Assembly (NCBI GenBank): GCA_027487625.1
Contig: JAIYDG010000532.1
Coordinates: 1 to 55,594, forward strand
DNA from: Bacteroidota bacterium
Lineage (GTDB): Bacteria > Bacteroidota > Bacteroidia > UKL13-3
Length of the DNA: 55,594 nucleotides
Direction of reading: 5' to 3'
Part shown: piece by piece, positions 26,887 to 38,200 of the stretch
Layout: every line of letters begins with the position of its first letter
Position numbering within the stretch: the first letter of the stretch is position 1
Notes under the pieces: generated by a model
The model's database searches: none
What the model saw: only the letters and a program-made list of their open reading frames with translations
What the model was told of the DNA's origin: nothing
Made by a program: the position numbers and the translations under genes

Positions 26887-27172
26887 TTTTGGGGCATCTG
26901 GCAGCTGGCGGCTTGCATCTGGCTTGCAATTCTGCGAGTATTAAAATTGGTTTTCAAAACATGTATTGTCAAACCATAATTAATTACGCCCCTTCAGGAC
27001 TAGAGGGAGTGCGAGAATGTAATCTCTAAGGAATAGCGCCCTTTCAAGGCTTGGAAAATCATTCAAAATACAATCACTACTTTTAAACAAAAGGCGTTAA
27101 TAAAACTATTCCACAATAAAAATTGAGCTTTGGTGTTATTTTGTTTTTATATTTATCAAACAATAAACGTTT

Positions 27173-28306
27173 ATGAAAGCCCTATTTCTATTTACTACCC
27201 TTCTATTCTTATTCAACTTGTCAGCGAAAAACAATCATGGCTTAATTGTAAGTGAAAATAGCATTTATTCAATTTCTGCAAAACCTAAAATAAAGGTCAA
27301 AAGTATTGAAAAAGGTTCATTCAATTCATTCAAAAGCTCATTTGAAATTGCTTTAAACAATGAGCAGCTTTTTGTCTTATCTTATGACAAAAGTGAATGT
27401 CTTTACACGTATAGTTTGACTTCTCAAAAATGGGATTCAATTTATTATACAAATAATAAGACTGCAATAAAAACCAGTCTTAACTTAATAAACGAAAAAA
27501 GCTTAAATGAAGGGGATGTGATTGAAATCTTTCAAGCTTATCCATTACCCTTCAAAATGTTTAATTTTAGAAATCTACATTCAGAAAACAATCAAACTTC
27601 TGTAGCACTCGACTTCTTTTATATAAATCCAAACGAAAACTCAGATGTAATGGAAACAAAGTGGGGACCATTGCTTTTAGATATTAATAACAAACAAAAT
27701 TCATCTCATTTAAGACTTATTAAGTCAGATAGTTTATATACTTTAAATCATGTTGAAACTCCTCTTATCCCAGATTTTCAATACTATCAGAGTTTGAATG
27801 ACTCTATTGTATTAATTTGTCTAAAACCAAGGTTTGAAAAGGTAAATCAACTAAAAAGATACTTTGTAAAATTTAATGTGTTCTGCCAAAAATTATCTGA
27901 TAACCCAGATGAATATTTCTCAATTGAAAATGCTATTAGTTTTGATAAAAAGTTAGGCCTAAATAATCCTGATAAGCCTATTAAATATCACAAAAATGGA
28001 ACTTTGTTTTTTATAGAAAACTGTCCCAATTTTATTTACAAAAACAAGGAATATGATATCCAAAAAATGCTTCCAACTTGTAGTAAAATTCTTGAATTGA
28101 AAGAACATAAAAACGGATCAAAAATAGAAGGCATAGTATTGCTGAATAAACAATTAACTTATGTTTCATTTGATACAGAGAGTGCTAAAATTGAAAAGCA
28201 AATAAACCTAGGTAATTACCAAATAAAAAGTAATGTTATTATGGATTCAAATGCTATTTACTTTCTAGATGGATTGAATAGAATTCAAGAAACAAACATT
28301 GATTAA
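27173..28306 (+). CDS. Exported protein of unknown function
   Basis: 377 aa beginning with a signal peptide ('MKALFLFTTLLFLFNLSAKN'). The rest is an evenly beta-rich sequence with scattered aspartate and asparagine turns ('LFVLSYDKSECLYTYSLTSQKWDSIYY', 'NVIMDSNAIYFLDGLNRIQE') that could be a degenerate beta-propeller. There is no T9SS sorting domain, catalytic motif or close neighbour in the same direction. It lies between two repeat-rich spacers. Confidence 0.6.
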   Translation: MKALFLFTTLLFLFNLSAKNNHGLIVSENSIYSISAKPKIKVKSIEKGSFNSFKSSFEIALNNEQLFVLSYDKSECLYTYSLTSQKWDSIYYTNNKTAIKTSLNLINEKSLNEGDVIEIFQAYPLPFKMFNFRNLHSENNQTSVALDFFYINPNENSDVMETKWGPLLLDINNKQNSSHLRLIKSDSLYTLNHVETPLIPDFQYYQSLNDSIVLICLKPRFEKVNQLKRYFVKFNVFCQKLSDNPDEYFSIENAISFDKKLGLNNPDKPIKYHKNGTLFFIENCPNFIYKNKEYDIQKMLPTCSKILELKEHKNGSKIEGIVLLNKQLTYVSFDTESAKIEKQINLGNYQIKSNVIMDSNAIYFLDGLNRIQETNID

Positions 28307-28399
28307 TAAGCTGAATACCAGTAAGCAACTGGATATAAATCAATCTACTTGCTACAATTCTTATTCAACAAAAATTACTTTAACCATGTCACCTCTATA

Positions 28400-28578
28400 G
28401 GCTGCTGGCCGCTAGCATCTGGCCACTGGCTGAGATTCATGAAGCTATAAACCTTGCGTTTCAAAAGAAATATTACATAAAACACTTTGACCGATAAATA
28501 ACAAATTATCTTAGAAAATCGCTCGTTGATTCTAACGAAATGAAGGCCAAGAGCAAATAGCAAATGGCCAAGAGCTTG
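28400..28578. repeat. Intergenic element with inverted low-complexity arms
   Basis: Left arm 'GGCTGCTGGCCGCTAGCATC' and right arm 'GGCCAAGAGCAAATAGCAAA' are built of GGCTnnTGGC and GCCAAnAGC words in opposite orientation, around an AT-rich core. It is a member of the family also seen at 50602-50905 and 53190-53332. The 68-aa minus-strand ORF here is a by-product. Confidence 0.55.
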
Positions 28579-28581
28579 CAT

Positions 28582-30657
28582 CTACTTAACTACAGAACCC
28601 GGTTCAATATCGTTCTCGGGACCAACGTTGAATAATTTGCCAAAGTCGTTACCGGCCATTAACAACATACCTTGAGATTCTATTCCCCTGATTTTTCTTG
28701 GTGCAAGATTGGCCACTACTGTTACCAATTTTCCTACCAATTCCTCAGGTTTATAATACTCAGCTATGCCCGATAAGATGGTTCTTTTTTCAAACCCTAA
28801 ATCAACAGTTAACTTCAATAATTTATCGGCTTTAGGAACTCTTTCTGCTTCTAATACTTTACCTACTCTTAAATCAATTTTCTCAAAATCTTCATAAGCA
28901 ATATCCGATTTCACCTCTTGCAAACTGCTTGCTTTAGGTTGTTCAACTTGTGCTGCTTTGATGCTGCTCAATCGGTTTAATTGCTGCTCAATTTCAACGT
29001 CTTCTACTGGCTTATAAAGAATTTCAGCCACACCTAAATTCGCTCCTGTAGCGATAATTTCTGCTTGATTCAATAAATGCCAAGAGAAATTTTCTAAGTT
29101 TAAAATTGCTGCTAATTTCTTTGCTGTATGTGGTAAAAACACCTGAGCTGATACTGCCAATTTCGCGCATACTTGAATGGCTGCAAACATGATGGCTTTT
29201 ACACTTTCTTCATCTGTTTTCACCAATTTCCAAGGTTCTGTTTCAGCTAAAAATTTATTTCCTGCTCTGGCAATGTTCATCCATTCGCTTTGTGCATCTC
29301 TAAGTTTTACTTGCGACAACAAATCGTTCATTTTTTGGATACTTGCATCCACATCTCTATCTAAATTGGCTTTGGCTGTAAGTAATTTTTCATCTTTCAA
29401 AGCTGGATTTTCTGGTACAACTCCGCTATAATATTTCTGAGCTAATACTGCTACTCGGTTTACAAAATTTCCGAAAATGCTTACCAATTCACTATTCACT
29501 CTGGTTTGGTAGTCTTTCCAAGTAAATTCTGAATCTTTTGTTTCTGGTGAAATAGAGCTTAATACATACCTCAATTCATCTTGACGACCCGGGAAATCAT
29601 TTAAGTATTCATGTAACCAAACAGCCCAATTTCTGCTGGTTGAAATTTTATCTCCTTCTAAATTTAAAAATTCGTTTGCAGGTACATTCACTGGCAAATT
29701 GTATTCACCATGTGTCATAAGCATCATTGGGAAAATAATGGCATGGAAAACGATATTGTCTTTTCCTATAAAATGAACCAAGGATGTTTCCTCATTTTGC
29801 CAATAATTTTTCCATGCATCTGGATTCCCGTTTTGAGCAAAATATTCTTTTGTTGCACTGATATAACCTATAGGTGCATCAAACCAAACATACAAAACTT
29901 TTCCTTCTGCATCAGGCAATGGAACAGGAACACCCCAATCTAAGTCGCGAGTCATGGCTCTCGATTGAAGCCCATCGTTTAACCAACTAGCACATTGTCC
30001 TTTGATATTACTTTTCCAGTTTTCGAAACGTTTGATGTAATCCTGAAAATCTGCTGAACCTTGAATTTCACCCATTGGTAAAAACCAGTTTTTGGTTTCT
30101 TTTAATACGGGTACATTTCCACTTAAAGCAGAACGAGGGTTGATTAAATCTGTAGGACTTAATGAAGTTCCGCATTTTTCGCACTGATCGCCGTAGGCAT
30201 TAGGATTGCCGCATCTTGGACAAGTACCTGTAATATATCTATCAGCTAAAAACTGATTGGCTTCTTCATCGAAATATTGACGGGTAATTTCTTCTTTGAA
30301 TACACCTTTATCATATAAATTTTTAAAGAATTCTTGTGCGGTATGATGATGAGTTTCTGAGCTGGTTCTTCCATAATAAGAAAACTCGATTCCAAAGTTC
30401 TTGAAAGCATCCTGCATGATACCATGGTATTTGTCTACTACCTGCTGAGGTGTAATTCCTTCTTTTTTTGCTTTGATGGTAATGGGAACACCATGCTCAT
30501 CACTTCCACAAATAAAAACCACATCATGGCCTAATGCTTTTAGGTAACGCACATAAATATCAGCAGGTAAGTAGCAACCAGCTAAATGTCCAATATGTAC
30601 AGGACCATTTGCATAAGGCAAAGCAGCTGTAACCAAGTATCTTTTAGAATCAGTCAT
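28582..30657 (-). CDS. metG: Methionine--tRNA ligase
   Basis: 691 aa; the ATG at 30657 ('MTDSKRYLVTAALPYANG') is the family N-terminus, and the track's extension to 30711 is not. It charges tRNA-Met in the cytosol. HIGH motif in 'GPVHIGHLAG', a zinc knuckle 'CPRCGNPNAYGDQCEKCG' in the connecting peptide, and a KMSKS equivalent 'GDKISTSRN'. The C-terminal ~110 residues are an EMAP/Trbp111-like tRNA-binding domain ('DLRVGKVLEAERVPKADKLLKL'), the dimerising long form of the enzyme. The gene stands alone. Confidence 0.97.
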   Translation of the reverse strand: MTDSKRYLVTAALPYANGPVHIGHLAGCYLPADIYVRYLKALGHDVVFICGSDEHGVPITIKAKKEGITPQQVVDKYHGIMQDAFKNFGIEFSYYGRTSSETHHHTAQEFFKNLYDKGVFKEEITRQYFDEEANQFLADRYITGTCPRCGNPNAYGDQCEKCGTSLSPTDLINPRSALSGNVPVLKETKNWFLPMGEIQGSADFQDYIKRFENWKSNIKGQCASWLNDGLQSRAMTRDLDWGVPVPLPDAEGKVLYVWFDAPIGYISATKEYFAQNGNPDAWKNYWQNEETSLVHFIGKDNIVFHAIIFPMMLMTHGEYNLPVNVPANEFLNLEGDKISTSRNWAVWLHEYLNDFPGRQDELRYVLSSISPETKDSEFTWKDYQTRVNSELVSIFGNFVNRVAVLAQKYYSGVVPENPALKDEKLLTAKANLDRDVDASIQKMNDLLSQVKLRDAQSEWMNIARAGNKFLAETEPWKLVKTDEESVKAIMFAAIQVCAKLAVSAQVFLPHTAKKLAAILNLENFSWHLLNQAEIIATGANLGVAEILYKPVEDVEIEQQLNRLSSIKAAQVEQPKASSLQEVKSDIAYEDFEKIDLRVGKVLEAERVPKADKLLKLTVDLGFEKRTILSGIAEYYKPEELVGKLVTVVANLAPRKIRGIESQGMLLMAGNDFGKLFNVGPENDIEPGSVVK

Positions 30658-30889
30658 AAGGCTACAAAAATAAGGCATTCGAAGGAATAATTTTTGATGA
30701 AGTAGAAACATAAATTGTAGTTCCGAGTGGTATCTCTTTCTGTAACAATCTTGTTGATGATTAGATGAATTGTGAAACTAATTTGAAAAGACTAAGAAAG
30801 CTTAAAAAAAGATTAAGAAAATTATAAGGATTTAATAATGATATATTTAGTAGATTCGATTTAATGAAAATCATTTAAACCTTTAGCTT

Positions 30890-33800
30890 ATGAAACATAT
30901 TTTTACCCACCTCATTATCATCGCAATTTTCGCGTTGGTTCCATCAAATAAATCATTTGCCAATAAAATACTTGGTGGCAAAATTGAATCTTATTTCATT
31001 AATCATTCTGTAGATAGCATTCGTGTTCTCATAACCCTTTATGAAGAATGCGGGCCCAATCCAATTTGTAGTTGTAATACAAGCAATTGTCAGATTCAGG
31101 CCAATTTAAAAGGCGCTGGTGGAAATTACGCCGGACAAAATTTCGGAACATTCAACCTGAGTTATGTGCCTTTTGGGGGTTCAGAGGAAATGGTAGATGC
31201 TTGTCGTTCTTTTCAAAGTAATTGTATACCATGTGGTTCAGGTAATGCTGGACCGAGTTCATTTAACGGCGTGAAAAAAATCCAATTTACAGGGGGTTTA
31301 AATTTAAATCGATTTCCTCAAGCCTTATGTGGGTTTACAATAAGTTATTCAAGTTGCTGCAGAGACTCCTCTATACAAGTCATTCAAAATCCTTCGAATT
31401 CCAACTTTTATACAGAGCTCAATATCAATCGTTGTAACCCAAACTGGAGCTTTAACATACATGAATCAGAGCCTGTATTTAGGGTTTGTTCAGGAGTAAA
31501 AACCACTATTCCAATTTCTAAAAGAATTTCCTTTTCCTCTGATTCCATCATTTACAAATCGGGCAAAATAAAAACCGGTCAGGAAACCTACGTAAGCTAT
31601 ACTGGTAATTTTAACGAATTGAATCCATTTCCACGCGCTGAATTTCCAGCCCCATTGGATTTAAGCAAAGGCTATTTAGAATTCACACCATTAGGCGTAT
31701 TTAAGGCCCCTGTGGCAATTGATAAACTCCAATGGAATCCAGAATTAAATCAACTTAGAGATTCAAGCAGAATAGAATTCACCATACAATCTATTAACTG
31801 TCCGGCCAATAATGTTCCAGTCATAAGGGTTTATGATGCTTTAGGAAATCCATTGAATGGAAGTGCAAACCCGGTTGATACTGTTTGTAATGGATTGGAG
31901 CTGTGTAGAATTTATACTGCATTCGATGCCGACCCAAATGATACCACCAATTTTACCAAAATTGGCATGGGCTCATTTGGTGAATCCTATGGCTTTACAA
32001 GATTATATGATGCATCAACAAGGCATATAAACGGACCCAGATTTGATTCAATAAAAATATGTTGGAATAACTTTGGAAACATCAAGAATCAACCCTTGTT
32101 TTATTCATTGTATTCAAATGATGGTCGTTGTCCGATACCTGGAAAATCAAATTTCGCAGGTAAAATTGTTTTTGATAACCTAGGTTATGTTGACCTTTAC
32201 AAAACAATGAATGGCATAAAAACAGCTAATCTGTATTTTAATGTTAATGAAAATAATGAAATCAATAAAGACCAAAGTATCTGGAAAATTGAAAGCAGAC
32301 CCGGAAGCGATAGTTTTGTTACCATAATAGGAAGTGCAGTATACAATTATGTTTTTCCTGATAGTGGTTTATACCAAATCAAAATTGGCATACAAAAAAC
32401 CTGTGGTTTGATTTGGGTAAATAAAGAAATTTATATAAGCCAAATTTTTGCAAGCATAAACAATGTAAAATATACAAGTTGCAATGCATCAAATGATGGA
32501 AGAATTGAAGTTGCAGGAACCTCCATGTTTCTTCCTGTGACCTATAGCATTAATGATTCTACCTACCAAAGTTCGGGTGTGTTTAATAATTTAGGAAAGG
32601 GCTATTATATTATTAAAATAAAAGACGCCTTAAACCATATTGAATCAATTAGTACTCCTATTTATTCACTGAACAAAGTCATTCAGGTTTCACTTTCAAA
32701 TTATAATCCCAATATATGTAAAGAAGATTCTATTGGTTCATTTAGCATACAAACAAGTAATGGAACAGGTCCGATTTGGTATAGTTTGGATTCAGGAATT
32801 TATAGCCAGAATAATGTTTTTAGCGGATTAAAAAATGGTTCTTATTTAATTGAAGTTAAAGATTCAATAAACTGTTATGCAACAAACAAATTTACTGTGT
32901 CATCTAACTCAAAAATTAGAGGAAACGCCTGGCTTATTAAACCGGTGCAATGTTTTGGTGATTCAAATGGCGAAATTAATTTAAGCGCTAACGGACAGTT
33001 TATGAAAGCATGGTATAAAGTCGACACCTCAAGCTTTCAGGATAAAACCATTTATGCTGGACTTAAAAAGGGTGTTTACCAAGTGCAGGTGAAAGACAGT
33101 TTAAATTGTTTCGACAGATTTGAGGTTGAAGTACCTGGTTCTGATAGCACTTTAAGCCTAAACTTCGATAACAAACAACCTGCCTGTTTTGAATTCAATA
33201 AAGGAGAAATCAAATTGGTTATAAAAGGAGGAGCAGCTCCATTTAGAATCTACAGAAACCAATACCCTGAACCAACATTTGATCAAACATTTACTAATAT
33301 TAATCCAGGTAATCATCAGTTTACAATTACTGATAAAAACAACTGTTCCATCAGCAAAAATACTACAATCCAACAAGCACCACCAAAGCTGAATGTGTTA
33401 AGTGAGATTGATCAAGTATCATGCAAAGAAAAAAACATTGGTCGTATTTTTATTATTCCAGATGGTGGAGTTGGACCTTATATGTATAAACTGAATCTAG
33501 ATACTTTTTCATATCGTCGTGAATACACAAATCTTAGTGCAGGTAAGTATTTTATTTCTATAAAAGACAATAGAGGCTGCATTAAAATTGAGCAAGTTTC
33601 TATTAACGAACCAGTCAAAATGAGCCTCAGTTTTGTGAATACAGCAGAGTCTTGTAATGGTGCAAAAAATGGAACTTCTGTAGTTAGTGTATCAAATGGA
33701 GTAGCTCCGTTTAGTTATATGTGGAATGGTAAATCATCACCCAATTTATTATACAACAATAATTTAGGTGAAGGATTTGCTAAACTAAAAGTTACTGATT

Positions 33801-34678
33801 CAAGAGAATGTACCATTGAAGATTCTACTTTTATACGAAGATTAAAACCGATTGAAAACAATGGAAAAATTTGTGCTATATCAGTAGATCCATTAGTTGG
33901 AAAGAATATCGTTTACATCACAAAAAGTAATGATTCTGCTATATATACTTTTGATATTTTCTCAAGAAAAAATCTCAATTCTCCTTTTGAATACTTGGCA
34001 AGTTTATATGGTGGTATGAATAACTACGCCCATTCTGCAGGTTTACAAACAAGTGGTTTTACTGATTATTATTATGTGCAGGCAAGAGATTTATGTGGTA
34101 ATAAAACAGCTTATAGCAATGGACTTAACGGCATAAACTTATCTATCACAAAAGCAGGAAACTCTCAAGTACTTAGGTGGACAATTCCAACAGGTTTTCC
34201 CATTGCTTACGGATTTAAGGTTTATGAAAAAACAGGAAATAATCCTTACCAAATAATTGCCAATTTAGGTTCACAGGTTCTGGAGTTTAGTATTCCTCTT
34301 CAATCAAATTTCCGAAAACAATTTATGGTAGAACTGTTAAGTAATGATTTTTGTGAACCTGCTATGAAACTGTACTCAAATGAGGTTTTTGTAAGTGCCA
34401 ATTCATTGGAAGAAAACCAAAAGCTTCAAGGATTTGTAGTTTATCCGAATCCAAGTTCAGGCACATTTAAAATAAGCGAGCATGCTAAACAAAGTCAGAT
34501 TATTGGAATTGAAGTTTATCAATCAAATGGAAAACTTTTAAAAACATTCAATCATCTAAATCATTCAATTGATACAGAATATGATGTATCTGATTTGAGC
34601 ACTGGTGTTTATTATTTGAACATACTTACTCAAAACAAACAACATCAAAACATCCCATTATTCATTAATCATAAATAA
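30890..34678 (+). CDS. Large secreted T9SS protein with SprB repeats
   Basis: 1262 aa. A signal peptide (to about 'SNKSFANK') leads a cysteine-rich N-terminal domain ('CGPNPICSCNTSNC', 'ISYSSCCRDSSI') shared with the paralogue at 35274. From about residue 520 to 990 come tandem SprB-type repeats, each with 'C-x(4-6)-G-x-I' and 'GxYxIxIKDSxNC' ('GSYLIEVKDSINC', 'GVYQVQVKDSLNC', 'GKYFISIKDNRGC'). A fibronectin-like region precedes the type A T9SS sorting domain ('GFVVYPNPSSGTFKIS' to the end). SprB-type proteins form mobile surface adhesins in gliding Bacteroidota; here they are shorter and no gliding genes are nearby. Confidence 0.85.
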   Translation: MKHIFTHLIIIAIFALVPSNKSFANKILGGKIESYFINHSVDSIRVLITLYEECGPNPICSCNTSNCQIQANLKGAGGNYAGQNFGTFNLSYVPFGGSEEMVDACRSFQSNCIPCGSGNAGPSSFNGVKKIQFTGGLNLNRFPQALCGFTISYSSCCRDSSIQVIQNPSNSNFYTELNINRCNPNWSFNIHESEPVFRVCSGVKTTIPISKRISFSSDSIIYKSGKIKTGQETYVSYTGNFNELNPFPRAEFPAPLDLSKGYLEFTPLGVFKAPVAIDKLQWNPELNQLRDSSRIEFTIQSINCPANNVPVIRVYDALGNPLNGSANPVDTVCNGLELCRIYTAFDADPNDTTNFTKIGMGSFGESYGFTRLYDASTRHINGPRFDSIKICWNNFGNIKNQPLFYSLYSNDGRCPIPGKSNFAGKIVFDNLGYVDLYKTMNGIKTANLYFNVNENNEINKDQSIWKIESRPGSDSFVTIIGSAVYNYVFPDSGLYQIKIGIQKTCGLIWVNKEIYISQIFASINNVKYTSCNASNDGRIEVAGTSMFLPVTYSINDSTYQSSGVFNNLGKGYYIIKIKDALNHIESISTPIYSLNKVIQVSLSNYNPNICKEDSIGSFSIQTSNGTGPIWYSLDSGIYSQNNVFSGLKNGSYLIEVKDSINCYATNKFTVSSNSKIRGNAWLIKPVQCFGDSNGEINLSANGQFMKAWYKVDTSSFQDKTIYAGLKKGVYQVQVKDSLNCFDRFEVEVPGSDSTLSLNFDNKQPACFEFNKGEIKLVIKGGAAPFRIYRNQYPEPTFDQTFTNINPGNHQFTITDKNNCSISKNTTIQQAPPKLNVLSEIDQVSCKEKNIGRIFIIPDGGVGPYMYKLNLDTFSYRREYTNLSAGKYFISIKDNRGCIKIEQVSINEPVKMSLSFVNTAESCNGAKNGTSVVSVSNGVAPFSYMWNGKSSPNLLYNNNLGEGFAKLKVTDSRECTIEDSTFIRRLKPIENNGKICAISVDPLVGKNIVYITKSNDSAIYTFDIFSRKNLNSPFEYLASLYGGMNNYAHSAGLQTSGFTDYYYVQARDLCGNKTAYSNGLNGINLSITKAGNSQVLRWTIPTGFPIAYGFKVYEKTGNNPYQIIANLGSQVLEFSIPLQSNFRKQFMVELLSNDFCEPAMKLYSNEVFVSANSLEENQKLQGFVVYPNPSSGTFKISEHAKQSQIIGIEVYQSNGKLLKTFNHLNHSIDTEYDVSDLSTGVYYLNILTQNKQHQNIPLFINHK

Positions 34679-34711
34679 TGATGTAAAATTGCCTATCAAT
34701 TATTTGTAGTC

Positions 34712-35200
34712 ATGGAAAAATTTGAAGAAGAACAAAGGTTTACACAATGGTGGTTATGGTTGATTCTACTTGCTGCCTGCACAATTCCTTATATACCAAT
34801 AATGATGGGTTTGGATTCAAAAACCGACCAATGGCTTGGTTTATTGGCTATGAGCATTTTACTTTTCATTATTGTGGGAATGTTGATTTTAATTCAACTA
34901 AAAACAAAGCTTGATGAAGTAGGAGTTCACTATCAATTTATCCCTTTTCATTTCAAACAAAAAACCATTCTCTGGCAAGACATCAAATCAGCAGAAGTTA
35001 GAAAATATGAGCCTTTAAAAGAATATGGGGGTTGGGGAATTAAAGGCTACAGTAATAAAAACAAAGCCTATAATGTTAAGGGTAACTTGGGCTTACAAGT
35101 GGTGCTTAAAAATGGTAATAAAATTTTGTTTGGAACTCAAAAAGCCGATGAATTAAGCGCGATACTAAAATCAAACAAGAAACAAAAAATTAAATCTTAA
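34712..35200 (+). CDS. Two-helix membrane protein with PH-like cytosolic domain
   Basis: 162 aa with two transmembrane segments (residues ~14-35 and 45-66) and a soluble beta-rich end ('KLDEVGVHYQFIPFHFKQKTILWQDIKSAEVRKYEPLKEYGGWGIKG'), the layout of bacterial PH-like or DUF6141-type proteins. It sits 33 bp after one SprB-repeat gene and about 70 bp before its paralogue, so it may be co-transcribed with them. Function unknown. Confidence 0.7.
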   Translation: MEKFEEEQRFTQWWLWLILLAACTIPYIPIMMGLDSKTDQWLGLLAMSILLFIIVGMLILIQLKTKLDEVGVHYQFIPFHFKQKTILWQDIKSAEVRKYEPLKEYGGWGIKGYSNKNKAYNVKGNLGLQVVLKNGNKILFGTQKADELSAILKSNKKQKIKS

Positions 35201-35273
35201 TCCTTACTTAATTAGTTATCAGATAACTATTGAAGTGAATTTCATTTTGTAAATTGATTAAAAATTAAAGCTT

Positions 35274-38200
35274 ATGAAAAAAATTATACTTCCCTTCATT
35301 ATACTCATTACCCTAATTTTAAGTTTTGATGTAAATGCTCACCGACTTATTGCCGGTAGATTATCTTTCCAAAAAGTTGGAATTAATTCACTCAGTATAA
35401 GTCTAGTAGTTTATAAAGATTGTCAGAGTGGCAATTTATGTGGATGTCCTGTTGTGTTAAACACTGGATGTATTCTACCTGTTCAAATTAGAGGAGGCAG
35501 CCCCGGATTTTATGGAACATTGTTTTCAAATTTAAACTTGAATATCGTTCCAAATGCAAGTACCAATGATGTAACTTCACGATGCACTGGTGCAAACAAA
35601 AGTGTTTGCTCAAATTGTGGTACCACAACTCCAGGCTCAATTGCTCCAGGCGCTGAAGCTTATACATTTCAAGGAACTCTTAATTTGGCTAATATTCCTG
35701 ATTCATGCTGTGAAATTGTAGTTAGTTATACTGAATGTTGCAGGGAGAACAATCTCATCAATTTAAACAATGGTGGCTCACAAAACTTTTATGTTGAATC
35801 GCGCTTCAACAGGTGTTTAAACACAAGCTCTCCAAGTTTTGCCTTAGAACCAATTTTGATAGGAAACCCAGGAAATAATTTCACTTACAATTTTCAAGCT
35901 GTTGATGCTGATGGAGATTCTTTGAGTTATAGTTTGAGTCCTTTACAAGTGGCTATGGATACCAATGCAATTTACAATGCACCTTTTTCAGCCAATTATC
36001 CGTTTCCTTATTCAGGAGCACCTTTATTGTATACTGAAAACCAATACCCAAATGGAATTCACATAAATAGAGAATTTGGTGTGATGCGTTTTAAAGCAAC
36101 AAGTACATTTAAATCGGCATTGGTTTTAGAAACAAAAGAATGGAAAAACGGAATTCAAATTGGTAGCACAAAAACCAATATGATGGTATACTCTATAAGT
36201 GGCTGGCCAAACCAGGATCCACTTATCAGGATGTATGATTCACTTGGAAACAATATCAGTAGCGCAAACAATAGAATTGATACCATTCCGGTTGGTAGAA
36301 AATATACGCGTTATTTAGGTTCTTTTGATGTGAATGCGGATACAACCAATCTTGTTTTTAGAATGATTGAGTACCCAAATATCAGCCAAAAAATTCATGT
36401 GAATTCAATAAAACCGCAATTTGATTCAATGGTGGTGAATTATATTCCTACCCAGCAAGACATCAATGGTAAAGTAAAAAATATGATGGCGGGAGTATTG
36501 GATCAAACCTGCGTAAACCAAGGAACTAATCATATTTTATGGGGTGTTTTGGTGAGTGAAATTCCTGATGTACAGATTCAAATCAAGAACTCAGGAATCA
36601 GGTTGAAAAAGCTTACTTATTCTAAACTAAATTCAGGACTCAACTATAGAAATCAAACCATTTGGGTAATTGAAAAGTCTCCGAACTCAAATCAGTTTGA
36701 TACATTACAAATGGATTCTATAAATAATTTCGGATTCTTACAGCCAGGGATGTATAAAATTAGATTGGGTATTAAAGCTCCTTGGGAAAGAATATGGTTT
36801 GAAGAAACCATTCAAATTAATCCATTTAAAATCAAGCTAAAAAGTAAAACTGACGTAACATGTGCCGGTATCAACAATGGCTCTGTTTCATTGCAATCGG
36901 AAGGTGGTTTTGCTCCGTTTATGTTTAAAATAGATAATGGTGTTTATAGCTTTGATTCAAACTTCTTCAATCTTTCGGCGGGTTCACATACAGCCTACTT
37001 AAAAGATTCGATGAACAATTGGGACAGTTTGGTATTTAATATTTCAGCAGGAAAAACAATTAGTTACACCATTTTAAACAATAAAAAAATATCTTGTTTT
37101 GGAGAATCAGATGGAAGCTTTACCATTCAGGCAAGTGGAGGAACAGCTCCATATATGTATAAATTAAATTCAGGCACTTATTCTCTAGATTCTGTTTTTA
37201 CTCAACAAGCTGTAGGTAACAAACAAATCTCTATCAAAGATTCGAATAATTGTGAAACTGTTCAGCTTTTTGCATTAACAGGACCAGATAAACTCAGTGC
37301 AGAATTTACCCAAAAAGATCCAACTTGCTTTGGAGCCAAAAACGGATTCATTAAGGCACTGGCCTTCGGTGGAACCAAGCCTTATACTTATGCTTGGCAA
37401 ACAAATCCTGTAGTTCAATCGAATATACTTTATGGAATTGACAGTGGAAATGTGAATTTACTGATTTTGGATTCAAACCAATGTGCTTTAAATACTTCTT
37501 TTTATGTTGAAATGAAAAAAGTGTATGGAGCAGATACGCTTTGTGCTATGAGTTACGATACCATTTATAACAGAAGCATGATGGCTTGGAATGTAACAAG
37601 AGGAGAAGGAATTATGAAGTATCGTGTTTATAGGTATAATACACTAGCAGATACTGGCATTCAAACAGCAGAATTAAATGTAGCAAATGCTTATTTATTT
37701 TTTGATACCATGAGCATTAGCCCGAATTATTATTACGCTGTTAGAGCCGTTGACAGTTGCGGAAACCAATCCGTAGTGGGAAGAAAAGTAAAACCCGTTT
37801 GGTTAAGTGCAACGCCATCTGGACAGTATGTAAACTTAAGCTGGACAAATTATCCATTTATGAATGATTCAACTCAAATAAAATTGTTCAGGAAAATTGG
37901 CACTCAGAGTTGGGTATTAATTAATGATGTAAGCGGATTAAACACCTATACTGACACCATTTCTTCAAGCCAAAATATTAAGTATTTCCTTCAATACTTA
38001 AACACCAATAATTGTTTTACCAATTACAGGATATTTAGTAATGTAAGTACCATTTTAGCCACATCACTTCAAGCAGAGACAAAATCAAAATCAGGTTTTA
38101 TTGTATATCCAAATCCTGGAAATGGTTTGTTTGAAATACAATCTAACAACAAAAAGCTAAGTGGATGCAAACTTCGTGTTTATGGAATTTTAGGAAATTT

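Larger units (their letters stand above)
26279..27172. other. 894-bp non-coding region rich in repeats
   Basis: Holds two copies of a roughly 105-bp sequence (26462-26568 and 26781-26886), a GC-richer block framed by a perfect 13-bp inverted repeat (26592-26604/26708-26720), and one copy of the GGC-rich low-complexity arm (26895-26930). The 72-aa ORF at 26595 falls in the inverted-repeat block and has no protein-like features. No RNA gene recognised. Confidence 0.7.

Noticed and set aside
28375-28581. 68-aa minus-strand ORF before metG
   Set aside because: It is produced by the low-complexity intergenic element and has no start context or conserved-looking sequence.
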